Shown here: piece after piece, positions 1 through 11,400 of the stretch
Numbering within the stretch: the first letter of the stretch is position 1
Layout of the letters: the number at the start of each line of letters is the position of its first letter
Assembly: GCA_027924585.1 (NCBI GenBank)
Contig: BSBM01000964.1
Location: 2,271,001-2,335,000 of the forward strand
Reading direction: 5' to 3'
From: Larix kaempferi
Taxonomy: Eukaryota > Streptophyta > Pinopsida > Pinales > Pinaceae
Length of the DNA: 64,000 nucleotides
Translations under genes and position numbers: made by a program
Notes under the pieces: generated by a model
Told to the model about the DNA's origin: nothing
The model's database searches: none
Seen by the model: the letters and a program-made list of their open reading frames with translations, nothing else

Positions 1-1344
1 CAGTGGTAGGTAAAATGACTTACCGTCTGACTCTAAAATGGAATAAAGGGGGGTCGTAAAGAACAAGAAAACATGCATAAGGGTAAAACGGCATACTGTC
101 GGCTCTGAATTAGCATTCCACGCATGGGTATGAAATCCCTATCAACTTTACTTGGGTAGCTTGTGCCGTATAGGAGAGGCCATAATGATTTGGTCACGTA
201 TGATGAGTTGAGAGGCACACAATAAGGACGATCTTATTCCTCAGCCGCCATTAGTCTCCATATAAATGTAGTTGGATGATTATGGTAAAGATTCCTAATC
301 GTTACATCACACTCCCCACACAAGGACAAGGACAAGTAAGTTGTCAGAAGGACTCATAGAAGTTGTACCTAGACAACGACGTGGAATAGAACTATATTCA
401 TAATTGCAATAAAACACCTAGATACACACATTTGATTTATGTATATGTTAAAGTTAAAATTGAGAATAATTAAATGGAAAAGTATTTAAATTTGATCAAA
501 TATTAAGGGAGGATATTTGAGGTAGACTTCATGTGCATAGATTGATTTAGAGAGACATGCATTGAATAAAATATCAAAAATAAATAAATAAAAGATATTT
601 GATTTTGGAGCAAATTTAGATTGAGAGATAATTGTTATTTAAACTCCATATGCACCCACTAATTTAGGCATTGGGATTTTAGAATAAAGGGACAACTGAG
701 AGCAAAATTAGGGAATTTATGTGCACCCTCATGTGAAGGTTGAAGGTGACACATGGTTGCATGAGAATGAATAATAGAAATCAACAAATAAATTAAATTT
801 TGCATGATATGACACATGTTGACAAAGATATTTCTATTTAAGAAGGAAGGAATGAAGATGAAAGGACCTATTTCTCCCTAATGCTAGATGGATTCCGTAA
901 TGGAAATTTGAGAATAGTTTGATCTATGTGAGTTTGGTTGAGAATTAATTTGGATATTGGGAGGTCTCTACTGAGTATTTGGGCTTGTATGTTATTCTTT
1001 ATGACCCCCTATTAGCTCGGACGACTGGGAGGAAGAAGACTACTACCAGTGTGGTATGGAGGTCAACTGAGGAGTCATTTGGTACTTTTCCAAGGATTGA
1101 TTGGATTGGAGTGGAAACTATCTCAACATCTTCATCAATTGTTGGATTGAGCGTCGGTATAGGTTCATTGTTGTTTTTAAATTATTTCAAGTTCTTATTA
1201 TTTCCGTTTTATTTGGGATCAATTAAGATGAACATGTTGTAGAATACAGTAAATTTTATATAATGAAATTGTTACAATTTTATTCAAAAGGAATTTATGT
1301 GGTTTAAATTGAATTAGTTTTTGTTTTAAAAAAATAAAAATAAA
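1..1344. other. unassigned intergenic DNA
   Basis: No gene could be supported here. The stretch is AT-rich. The only longer open frame (979-1242, plus) has no recognisable domain and ends in a hydrophobic, low-complexity tail. The part around 840-1250 reads like LTR or untranslated retroelement sequence, but I found no second copy in the window, so it stays unassigned. Confidence 0.4.
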
Positions 1345-2786
1345 ATCTGACCTTACAATGATTAGCGACACTGGACCTTACAATTTTGAAAATAGGTATG
1401 AAGGGTATCATTTGGAAGATGATGTACTTATGATTTATAAAAACATAATTTATATTCCAAATGTGGCAGACTTGAGGAGAATTGTTATGGATGAAATCCA
1501 TAAAATGCCATATTATGCTCATCTAGGATAATATTAGAAAACAATTGCTACAGCCAGGAAACAATATTTTTGGCCAAGGATGAAGAAAGATATTCCTGAG
1601 TATATTTCAAGATGTATGAAATGTCAATAGGTGAAAGATGAGCATAAACACCCAACAGGTTTATTGCATCCTTTGCCAATTTCAGAATGGAAATGGGAAG
1701 TAATTTCCATGGATTTTATTATAGGTTTTCCAATGACTGTGAGACAACATGATTCCATCATGGTTGTGGTGGATAAATTGTCAAAATCAACACATTTTAT
1801 ACCAGTTAAATCCACATATAAAAAAGATGCCATTGCAAATATTTTCATGAAGGAAATTTTTAGATTGCATAGATTTCCTAAGGTGATAATTTTAGTCATG
1901 GACACCAAATTTACTTCAAATTTCTAGAAAATTATTTTATTGACTTGTGTACACAGCTGATCTTTAGCACATGCTATCATCCACAAACAGATGGACAAAC
2001 AAAAGGAGTAAATCATGTTCTTGAGGACATGCTTCACATGTATGTGATGGATAAACCATCCAAGTGGGAAGATTATCTGCACTTGGTGGAGTTTGCATAT
2101 AACAATGGGAAACATGCTTCATTGGCATGATTCCATTTGAAGCTTTGTATGGTGGAAAGTGTAGGACACTAGTGACATGGGATAATCTAATAAATAGAAT
2201 TATACTTGGGCCAAAATTGCTTAAAGAGATGGAACATGAGGTTGCAAAAATTAGGCAGAATTTAAAGGCAACCCAAGATAGGAAGAAATGTTATGCATAT
2301 AAGAACATACTGCATAGAGAATTCATTGTTGGGGATGATGTATACCATAGAGTGGGGCCAAGGAAGAGTTCCTTGAAGCTTGGAAGTTGTGCAAAGATGT
2401 AGTAAGATATTGTAGGCCATTTGAAGTGCTTGAAAGGATAGGACTAGTTGCATATAGAATTGCATTGCCTGCTAACACTAGATATCATAATGTTTTACAT
2501 GTTTCTTTGCTTAAGAAATATGTACATGATCCTAACCATGTGATTGATTGGGATGTGATTTAGGTGGAACCCGAGGGAGAGTTCCAAACAAAGCCACTAT
2601 TCATCCTAAACATGAAGTTAACATTGCTATGGAATCGAGCCATTAAATAGGTAAAGGTGCAATGGAAGCACTTCGATCTTGATGGGGCTACGTGGGAGTT
2701 GGAGGATTCCATGAAAGAGGAATACCTATTTTTGTTATGATTTTGAGAAAACACTAAGTACGATGTTATTCCAAGGGGGAGGGGAT
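1345..2786 (+). pseudogene. Ty3/gypsy chromovirus integrase and C-terminal tail (decayed)
   Basis: Seen: an integrase zinc-binding region (HKMPYYAH then CMKC, about 1495-1627), the catalytic core (ISMDFIIGFP; the second Asp in a degraded VMDTKFT; then the PQTDGQT block near 1982-2002), the KYVHDPNHV linker, and a chromodomain-like end (GATWELEDSM near 2685-2715). Family knowledge: integrase inserts the cDNA copy, and the chromodomain-like tail of chromoviruses steers it to heterochromatin. The frame is lost near 1930 and 2120 and broken by several stops, among them TAG at 1628-1630 and 1924-1926. Gag, protease and reverse transcriptase are absent upstream, so this is the 3' remnant of an element and cannot be functional. 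It is clearly related to, but distinct from, the chromovirus at 20.4-23.7 kb. Confidence 0.9.
2773..2786 (+). other. polypurine tract of the first chromovirus
   Basis: A purine-rich run (AAGGGGGAGGGG followed by AT) sits directly before a TGTAATACCCCC start. This is the arrangement expected for plus-strand priming next to a 3' LTR. Confidence 0.7.
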
Positions 2787-4165
2787 TGTAATACCCCCAA
2801 TTTTGACTTGGAATGTATTTGATCAAAATTATGTAAATGATGTAAATATGCTAGTATGGATTTCTAGGGAGGATCTCAAGGCCAAGGCCTAACTATTGAA
2901 TGGCTAACCATGTATGATGCATGTATAACTTTGTTTGGATCATGTGGTTGGATTATCATGCCAATTCGAAATGTATGTAAATATTATGTTGGAAATTAAT
3001 AAAATGGTCCAAGATGGTTGTGTAAAGAGCAATAGAGGGGCTATGATTCCACTAGAGGGGAAGAGCTAGGGGGCCCATGGGGAAACTAAATCCTATGTTT
3101 CCAAGTGTCAACCATAGAACTCATCCAAAATATTCCGTGTGCCTTAAATGAGCCAATTTACCTTCTCTTGACTATTAAACCAATCATTGAATGCATATGT
3201 GAGGTTGGTGGGAAAAGTCACTTCATGTAGTTATTGAAGCATGGGGGTTGTGATAGTTATGTAAGTTGTTAGGAATCCTATTTATTTTATGTTTAGAAGC
3301 TATGCCAGTTTTCTTTTCACCCTTACCTCATATCCCTTGGAGTCAACACTATTTTGATCATTCTCTCATGCAGGCTTCTACACTATGTATATTTTTCTAT
3401 TGTTGTTCATGTCTATTACCAGACTATGTTTAACCTATAGATTTGAATTTGTAGACAGAGCTACATTTTTGGAAGGAAAATAGATGGCTTTAGGTCAGCA
3501 TGGAGGTTGAGAAAGCCAGGAACCTTTAACCATTGAGTTCTGCTACTTTTGGATGCTTGAGAACCATGGATTAATGTTGTAGGAGGTTTTCCAATAGCAT
3601 ACAATAGGTTGGAATCTTACCACACACACTGATAAGCACTATAAGGGTTGGATTTCCTGAGTGAACTGTGGATTAGTGAAGGGAAATTCCTTCCTTTTTT
3701 TTGTGTGGGGTAGGTGCCGGAAGGAGTACCATGGATCTGATGTCTTACTGAGATCCCTGTAGAGATCTGGTGGATATTTTGGTTAAGCATAGGGACTAGA
3801 GTGGGTTGTGGACTGAGAGAGAGGCTTGTAGATGTTTCTTTCGGCCAGGTAGCCTCATAGCCCAGCTTGGGGGTGGCCTCTCTGCATAAAGAGTATATGT
3901 TGGACAGGTTACCTATGGTTGGGTGGAAAATCGCTCTTACACAACCAGTTCCCTAGATCTTCTTTGTTTAAAGATAAGTATTCATATGTATCTAATGTGC
4001 AATGATTTTTATTTGTATTCATGTCATAATTATGCCTATAAATTGCAAGTTGTGTGTGTGGATGAATTATAGATTTTTTGTGTGTTTTTATTTCCATAGA
4101 CACACATGCATTTGAGATTTTATAAATTCATAATTTGGATAAGGGGAGGGATCCAGAGGCCCCGG
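2787..4165 (+). repeat. probable 3' LTR of the first chromovirus (right end uncertain)
   Basis: The LTR start (TGTAATACCCCC) is placed by the adjacent polypurine tract. No 5' partner LTR is in the window, so the right end is only a guess, set near the change of sequence character around 4165. No open frame of note lies in it. The remaining 4166-4341 is the left flank of the copia insertion. Confidence 0.45.
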
Positions 4166-4346
4166 TTTAGTTAATGTCCCCTCTATTGGATGGATTGGGT
4201 GAAGGGAACATTACAACAATTTGTCTTCAAATATCCTTCATATATGTCTCAAAGAATCTTGCAATTGCTTCTTCCTACTGTGTGCTTCAACCATGCTTTT
4301 TACTTCTTCATTCATTGCTCGATTCATCGGATGATGCTCATTGTAT

Positions 4347-5050
4347 TGTTCGGATATCCACATCATCATTTTCAGGGTCTTGCATGCAATTAGGGTTTGC
4401 ATGCATTTTGCATGCATCCCAGTCACCAGGTTGATGCCTCCAGCACCTTATCCACTTCATTCTAGCACCCGGGTGCTTCTTCCATCAGAGTTTTAGCCCT
4501 CCTAGTCATGAAGGTGCCCACTTCTCACCTATTGCCAGAGAAGGGTGCACTTCTTCACCTACCCACTCAGTTTACACTCAGTTAGCATCGATTCTCCTTG
4601 ATTTGAGGCTAGTTTCACTCTCGACTGACTGTTTCACTCCGTTGGACCTCTAGATTGACTAGATGACTTGTTCTGACTTTAGTTAAGCCTCCCATGTGCC
4701 CTCCACTGAGTCTCCTTCCCTATATCAGTGCTACACACTTCAGTTACACTTGTTACACTCAGTTAGACTCAGATTGACACCTGGATGACTGGTTCTTGTG
4801 CATTGATGACCACCACTGATTGATGATGACTCCTAGTTGGAGCCAAGCTACACCATTCAGTAATTCGAATGACCTCCTTAGTCAATTCAAATTACTCACT
4901 CAATTGTCAGATGATTGTATTGTAATTATTCACCCTTATTGGGATATTGAGCACTGATGCATGTTTTGCACAGTTTTACACCATATTTTCTATGTTCATA
5001 TGTTGTGATTGATTTACTTGTTCATTAGATCTGTTGTGACTAATTTTACA
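4347..5050 (+). repeat. copia 5' LTR
   Basis: A 704-bp direct repeat matching 9683-10409, starting TGTTCGGATATCC and ending in ACTAATTTTACA. The boundaries are fixed by the target duplication on the left and the primer-binding site on the right. Confidence 0.95.
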
Positions 5051-5062
5051 TGGTATCAGAGC
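5051..5062 (+). other. primer-binding site (initiator tRNA-Met)
   Basis: TGGTATCAGAGC directly follows the LTR. It is the common plant copia site complementary to the 3' end of initiator methionine tRNA, which primes minus-strand DNA synthesis. Confidence 0.93.
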
Positions 5063-5431
5063 TATTGCAGGGACAAGATCTCTTTTCTACAGGTGTTCTA
5101 TAAGGAGATTTGAGTGAATTTACTCAAAATTACAGAAGTTTTGGCATGAAAGATCTCAAGAGCATTCGCTCTTGTGCATGCAAAGCATAAAAATACTTCC
5201 AATCCACTCCAAAAGCTTGAGTTTTCCACATAATTATTGGATTTGATACATTGGACCCATTCAACATTGCTTGATCTCCAATCCCAGGTGTGATGCAACT
5301 CTAAAAGGGTGGATTGTTCGACCTTATTGTTCTTGGTTTTATTGTGATTTGCAGGTTATTGTCTCCATCAATTGCATTCGCTACCTTGCATTTGCAAGCT
5401 TTTCTACATCAAAGTGCACTCGCTCCTAGCA

Positions 5432-6574
5432 ATGGAATACTCTTCTTCAAAGCCTATCCTCACTCCCTTCAACTATTTTGATTGGAAAGATGATATGGAG
5501 ATCATATTATGTTCAAAAGGATTCTATAGAGTCACAGTTGGCCTCAAATTGGAGCCAAGCACATTGTCGGAAAGAACCAAACACTACAACAAGCTTGATG
5601 AAGCTTATGGTCTCCTTTGCCTCTCTATTTCTAAAGATCTTCACTTCCATATCAGCAGATTGAAGACTCCAAAAGAAATATGGGAGCAACTTGAAACACT
5701 TTTTGGCAAGCAGGACGAGCTTAGGGCTTTTCAATTAGAGAATGAATTGATTGCTCTTAGTCCTGAGAATTTCGAGACCATCAATGAGTTTTTCACAAAA
5801 TTCAAGCACTTGACATTGCACTTGAAGAACAATGGATTTATCAAAGAGGATAAGCAATTGACCCTCTCTATTCTCACCAAGCTTGGTAAAGACTATTCGG
5901 TATTTGTCTCTACTTTCAATTCCGGTCGGCTAACTACCCCGAATTGGAAGATGCCTACCTTGAATGCCTTCATTGAGTCCATCACAAAAGAGCATGATAA
6001 GTTGAATCAAATGGGGTCCATAAGCTCCAAAGATTCATCCCTATTTGTTCAAGGACCCAAGAATTCGAATGGTAAAGGAAATCTAAAGAAAGAGAAGCCC
6101 AAATTTGAACCTCACAAGAAAAGAGAGAAAGGCAAGCAGATGGATGCACCATCCGGTTCAAGATTCAAGCAAAAGGGTAAAGAGGGTAAGGAAAAATATA
6201 AATGTACTTATTGAAACCATGGCTTTCATCCCGAAAGTTCATGCATCAAGAAAACTATAGATCAAATGGCCCTCCTTTTGGAAAAGAACAAGATAACTCT
6301 TCCAGACGGTGCAAGGAAGAAGGATAGGAATGATGATCATGAAAGAGGTCAAGCACTCATGGCAACTGTTTCAAATCCCACTACTCTTTTGATAGATTCG
6401 GGTGCCTTGAATCATATGGCTGTAAATATTGATTCTTTTTCTTCATTCGATCCAAACAACTCCATCCCCATCCATTTGGGAGATGACTCAAAAATTTCTT
6501 CGAAGGGAAAAGGTACAATCCATGTTGAACATGGAAGCTTTCAGAATGTTCTCTATGTGCCTTCCTTGGTTTAA
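5432..6574 (+). pseudogene. copia gag and protease
   Basis: The start is taken at the ATG at 5432 (MEYSSSKP), which opens the conserved gag core; an in-frame ATG at 5372 lies upstream. The gag core includes FNYFDWKDDMEIIL and the later KTPKEIWEQLETLFG block (UBN2-type gag), followed by a Lys-rich linker. The zinc knuckle at about 6203-6245 reads C-T-Y, then TGA (6212-6214) where its second Cys should be, then H and a final C: a Cys codon has become a stop. The protease follows in the same frame with LLIDSGALNH (catalytic D-S-G near 6390). Its end is cut by TAA at 6572-6574 just before the usual NLLSV motif. Gag would form the particle and the protease would mature the polyprotein. Confidence 0.93.
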
Positions 6575-8437
6575 AATCTACTTTCTGTGTATCAAATGAC
6601 ACACACAGGTGAACCAAAGCAAGTTACATTCAGCCCTAATACAGTTGAAATTTCTGATATCAAAAGTGGAAGACTTATTGCAGTCGAAAAGGCGAACCAC
6701 ACTGCAAAATACTATGAGTTTTCACACGTTATTCCACTTGCAAAGCCCACTGCTCTTCGCACACATGGTAATGAGGTTAGTAGGATTTGGCATGAAAGGT
6801 TTGGACACCTTAATTACAAGTATTTGCTGCTTCTACAATAGAAATCCATGGTAGATGGTCTTCCACAACTCCGTTCCTCGAAGGGAATTTGCCCCGGTTG
6901 CATTGTTGGGAAGCACCCCGAGCACAGGTTTGACCATGGCAAAGCTAGCAGAGCTTCTACAGTTTTGGGGCTATTACATTCTGATATCAGTGGTCTGATG
7001 CCCAATATTTTATTAAATGGTTCAAGGTATGTTTTGACATTTATTGATGATATTTCCTGCTTTACTTGGGTATTTTTTCTCAAAAACAAGTCAGAAGTGC
7101 TTGGAAAATTCAAGGATTTTAAAGCTTCTGTTGAGACCGCCATTGAGAGAAAGATCAAAGCTCTTAGATCTGATAATGGTGGAGAATATATCAAGGCCGA
7201 GTTGTTGCAACTTTGTGCCAAAAGCAGAATTCAGATCCAAAATACAGTTCACTACACACCCCAGCAGAACGGTGTAGCGGAAAGGAAAAATCGGTCACTG
7301 AAAGAGATGGCTACATGCATGATTGAGTCAAAACGTTTGGTTGAAAATATTTGGGATGAAGCAATTAATGTTGCTGCATATATTCATAACTGAGTTCCAC
7401 ATTCCTCCATGAAAGGTATGACTCCTTTCGAAGCATTCTTTGGTCACAAACTGGATGTGTCAAATTTGAGGGTTTTTGGCTCTACTGCATGGGCTAGAAT
7501 TCCTTCCAAGAAGAGACAAGCTTTGGATCCACAAAGTATTGAGTACATCCTAATAGGATATGGGGAAGAATCAAAGGCATATAAACTCATGGATATCATA
7601 TCCAAAAATATATTCATAGAGCGTAGTGTGCAATTTGAAGAATCGCTTCAAGAATTGCAACTAGTCGAGGAAGAAACTGTCGTTTCACCGCCTTCACCAG
7701 AAGAAGATTTGAGCAGCGATAATGAAAGTATTGGTTCTGATATTTCTGATATTTTAGAATCCCATGATGATCATGACATATCAGGTTTGAAATCCGACCA
7801 TTATGATCCTCCTCAGTTACCGAAGTGGGCCCAAAACACTCTTCAATCTGTTGGTTCGAACATTGGAAATCCTGCTGATCCAAGACGAACAAGAGCAAAC
7901 TTTCAAAGAGAAGGTATGGTTCTTTCTATTTCTGATCCATTACATCCTAAGATTTGTTATTTGATGATTATTTTAGATCCCAAAACATACTACCATGCCC
8001 ACCGAGATCTGAGATGGCAAAATGCCATGGATGAAGAGTACAGTTCTCTTCAAAAGAACAATACATGGGAGCTAGTTTCTCTTCCACTTGGAAGAAAATT
8101 AGTCCAATGTAAATGGGTCTACCAAACGAAAGTTGCTGTTGATAGCTCTATTAGAAAATACAAAGCTAGTTTGGTGGCAAAAGGTTTCTCCCAAGTCCAA
8201 GGAGTGGACTACACTGAGACCTTTGCACCGGTTGCAAAGATGGATTCCATCCGCTTAGTTTTGGCAATTTCCGCATCCAAGCACTGGGAAGTGCACCACA
8301 TGGATGTGAAAAGTGCTTTTCTAAATGGAGATCCTGCTGAAGAGTTATATATGAAGCAGCAAAAAGGTTACACATCAAATCCATCATTAGTTTGCAGATT
8401 GAAGAAATCTTTGTATGGTTTAAAACAGGCCCCAAGA
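6575..8437 (+). pseudogene. copia integrase, linker and start of reverse transcriptase
   Basis: Same reading frame as gag. Integrase begins with the zinc-binding motif (HERFGHLNY, then CPGCIVGKH), followed by the catalytic DDE set: D in HSDISG, D in RSDNGGEY, E in NGVAERKN. An acidic linker follows, then the reverse transcriptase N-terminus (WQNAMDEEYSSLQ; CKWVYQTK; VDYTETFAPVAK; HHMDVKSAFLNG with the first catalytic Asp). In-frame stops: TAG at 6839-6841 in the pre-integrase part, where Gln is expected, and TGA at 7391-7393, where Arg (CGA) is likely. The frame is lost shortly after YGLKQAPRAWY near 8440. Confidence 0.92.
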
Positions 8438-9507
8438 GCTTGGTATGCAAGGACTCCTTCCTTCTTTCTCAGAATTTCAAAAGATGGAAATATGATCCAA
8501 ATGTGTACCTACATCAATTTAAAGGTAATTTGTTGGTTATTGTTCTTTATGTTGATGATCTTCTCATTACTGGTAGCACTCTTACTTCAATAAACAAGCT
8601 AAAAACTGTCTTAAATCTAGCTTTTGACATGAGCGATTTGGGCTTGCTGAGTCACTTTTTGGGCTTGGAGATAGCTCAAAATTTTGATGGGATCACTATA
8701 TCTCAGAAAAAGTATGCTTCCGACCTATTATTGAAGTTTAATATGGCTCAATGTAAGGCAGCCCCATTCCCATTCCTCTCAGGAATCAGTCTTGAGGAGG
8801 GAAATTCTACACCGCTTGCAGATTGCACTATGTATCGACAGTTGATTGGTTCACTACTTTACTTGACACACTCAAAGCCTGAAATTTCATATTCCATGAG
8901 TGCTGTGTCAAGGTATATGCAACAGCCCCATGAGCTTCATTGGTGGGCAGCTAAGCAGATCTTGCAGTATGTGCAAGGTACAAAACATTTTGGCATACAT
9001 TATGCTGCAGATTTTGAGCTAGACTTCATTGGTTTTACTGATTCAGATTGGGCAGGTGATAGCATAGATCGAAAATCCACTTTTGGATATGTTTTAATGA
9101 TTAGACATGGGCCTATTTGCTGGTCAAGAAAAAAGCAGGCAGCCATTTCACTTTCTTCAGTAGAGGCAGAGTATCGAGGGGTAGTCAATGCCTGCATTCA
9201 GGTAGTTTGGTTGTAGGGTATTCTTTCCGAGTTTGGTTTTGGTGGCACTACTTCGACTTTCCTCTTTTGTGACAATAAAAGTGCTATCAAGATCTCCACA
9301 GATCCAGTTCAGCGGTAGAGGACCAAACACATTGAGATTCATATGCACTAAATTCGAGAGTTGGTGTATGATCACACCATCATTCTACAATATTTCCATA
9401 CCGATGAGCAAATTGCAGACATCTTCACCAAGAGCTTCATTGAGAAGAAGTTCTCTTACCTTTGTTCACTGTTGGGGGTGAGTTCCATCATGGTGGAGAT
9501 AGATTGA
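8438..9507 (+). pseudogene. copia reverse transcriptase C-terminus and RNase H
   Basis: Continues the preceding gene one frame over, so a small indel near 8440-8460 separates them. It carries the catalytic YVDDLLITG (about 8550) and the RNase H region (TDSDWAGD, SSVEAEYR, CDNKSA). TAG at 9214-9216 stands where WLQGIL is usual; further stops are at about 9316-9318 (TAG) and 9352-9354 (TAA). Past these the frame stays readable through the normal C-terminal IADIFTKS motif to a final TGA at 9505-9507. The length fits an intact copia pol end. Confidence 0.92.
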
Positions 9508-9670
9508 TCCATTATTATGTTTTAGCTTGAGGGGGGGTTTTCTTTCCACTGGGTTTTCCCTCTTTCCTCACTTAGCTTATTTTCAGCATTTTTTGGATTA
9601 TTGTATTGGGGTGACCTTTGGTATTAGTAACCAGGGCCCTACATTATTTTTTTTGTACATCATAGTCTAG

Positions 9671-9682
9671 CTTGAGGGGGGG
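9671..9682 (+). other. copia polypurine tract (plus an upstream near copy)
   Basis: CTTGAGGGGGGG abuts the 3' LTR. A second AGCTTGAGGGGGGG at about 9523-9536 lies 150 bp upstream, so the 3' untranslated part holds two candidate tracts. Confidence 0.85.
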
Positions 9683-10409
9683 TGTTCGGATATCCACATC
9701 ATCATTTTCAGGGTCTTGCATGCAATTAGGGTTTGTATGCAAATTCTAGGGTTTGCATGTATTTTGCATGCATCTCAATCACCAGGTTGATGCCTCTAGC
9801 ACCTTATCCACTTCATTCTAGCACTCAGGAACTTCTTCCATCAGAGTTTTAGCCCTCCTAGTCATGAAGGTGCCCACTTCTCACCTACTGCCAGAGAAGG
9901 GCGCACTTTTTCACCTACCCACTCAGTTTACACTCAGATAGCACCGATTCTCCTTGATTTGAGGCTATTTTTCACTCTCGACTGACTGTTTCACTCCGTT
10001 GGACCTCCAAATTGACTAGATGATTTGTTCTGACTTCAGTTAAGCCTCCCTGTGCCCTCCACTGAGCCTCCTTCCCTATATCAGTGCTACACACTTTAGG
10101 TACACTTGTTACACTCAGTTAGACTCAGATTGACACCTAGATGACTGGTTCATGTGCATTGATGACCACCACTGATTGATGATGAGGAATCCTAGTTGGA
10201 GCCAAGCTACACCATTCAGTAATTTGAATGACCTCCTTAGTCAATTCGAATTGCTCACTCAATTGTCAGATGATTGTATTGTAATTATTCACCCTTATTG
10301 GGATATTGAGCACTGATGCTTGTTTTGCACAGTTTTACACCATATTTTCTATGTTCATCTGTTGTGATTGATTTACTTGTTCATTAGATCTGCTGTGACT
10401 AATTTTACA
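9683..10409 (+). repeat. copia 3' LTR
   Basis: A 727-bp partner of 4347-5050. It differs by scattered substitutions, an extra ~24 bp near 9733 that repeats the local AGGGTTTGCATG sequence, and a short GAGGA-type insertion near 10183. It is followed by the TGTAT target duplication. Confidence 0.95.
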
Positions 10410-10414
10410 TGTAT

Positions 10415-11400
10415 GTTGTAGCTGGAAACTATCTTGATATATTCCTTATCAATCATATTCAATCTCAGAATACTTCATTGCTCTTGCATAGCTTTGTACT
10501 TACTTACAAACTTTCTAAACTTTGCTTCTATGTGTACCTTGAAAACTTATCCAACTATGAGGTGCAACTTGATTTTGTACATGATTAAAATTCTTCTTCT
10601 TATCTGAATCAACTAGCCATTGATTCCCTTACAAAACCTCATAAATTAAAACCTCATATTATCCACAGTTAGACACACCTCTCTCAAAGTGCATTAGTCC
10701 TTATCTATTTATAGATTTTCTTATGTCCACATGAGGGCCGACATGTTTGCTTTATTACCTTAATTTAATTAATTGACCACAATGACTATCCAAAGAATAA
10801 TTCTTTACACCACAACGAGGGGCTTGTACCCCATCCTTCTTCAATACTTTGTCGGCTTGTCAATTGTGTTTCGCACTTCGACAAGCATGCTTTGATGTGC
10901 ACACTTCGACTTTTATATTATCTGTGTACTTCAACATGAACACTTCGACGTACAACTTGCTTTGACATATCGACCATTTGCACACTTTGACTATCTGCAT
11001 ATGCTTCTACATGTGTACCACAGCGTACTTATGCTGGTAACTGTTGCTGGTGTCTTTTCATTGTGTTGACATTGTACAACCTTGTTATATATACTTATTC
11101 AAAATGGCTTCAAAGATTCTCATAGACAACCTCAACATTCAGTCTAACAATCTCCCTTTTGTCATCCATGACAACATTAAGTCCAACAATCTCCCATTTG
11201 ACATCAATGACAACATTAAATCCAACAATACCCCCCTTTGTCATTGATGGCAACACTTCGGCTCTTCTACTGTTATACTCTTCTACTTTTGTGCTCCCCT
11301 ATACTACAAGCTTCTAATTACTTATTTTTTTCTCCCCCTATCTTCATTTCTCCCCCTTTAACATCAATGACAAAGGTCTTTACATTTTGATTATGTGGAT
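10415..11400 (-). mobile_element. 3' end of a minus-strand copia-type element (partial)
   Basis: On the minus strand, 11380-11225 reads as the usual 3' end of SIRE-like copia elements: a purine-rich stretch near 11340-11360, then AAAGGGGGG followed by TATTGTTGGATTTAATG at about 11241-11216, which looks like a polypurine tract running into an LTR start. The rest of such an LTR would run to lower coordinates and would be the sequence the full copia element inserted into. The partner LTR was not identified, so the assignment rests on motif and context. Confidence 0.4.
11134..11251. repeat. three tandem 39-40 bp units
   Basis: Three consecutive units start AACATTNARTC and contain a CAACAATCTCCC-type core and TCATTGATG-like end (11134, 11173, 11212). 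They cover the putative polypurine/LTR junction of the minus-strand copia remnant, so the junction itself has been triplicated. Confidence 0.85.

Larger units (their letters stand above)
4347..10409 (+). mobile_element. full-length Ty1/copia LTR retrotransposon
   Basis: All structural parts are visible: 5' LTR (4347-5050), initiator-Met primer-binding site right after it, gag-pol, polypurine tract (9671-9682), 3' LTR (9683-10409), and a perfect 5-bp target duplication TGTAT at 4342-4346 and 10410-10414. The domain order protease, integrase, reverse transcriptase, RNase H defines Ty1/copia. The coding region has seven in-frame stops and one frameshift, so this copy could not move by itself. 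The LTRs are still very similar, with a few substitutions plus short insertions of about 24 and 5 bp in the 3' copy, so insertion is moderately old. The element sits inside other repeat DNA. Confidence 0.96.

Noticed and set aside
979-1242. 87-codon open frame on the plus strand
   Set aside because: No domain, no splice or promoter context, and a low-complexity hydrophobic tail; most likely LTR or leader sequence.
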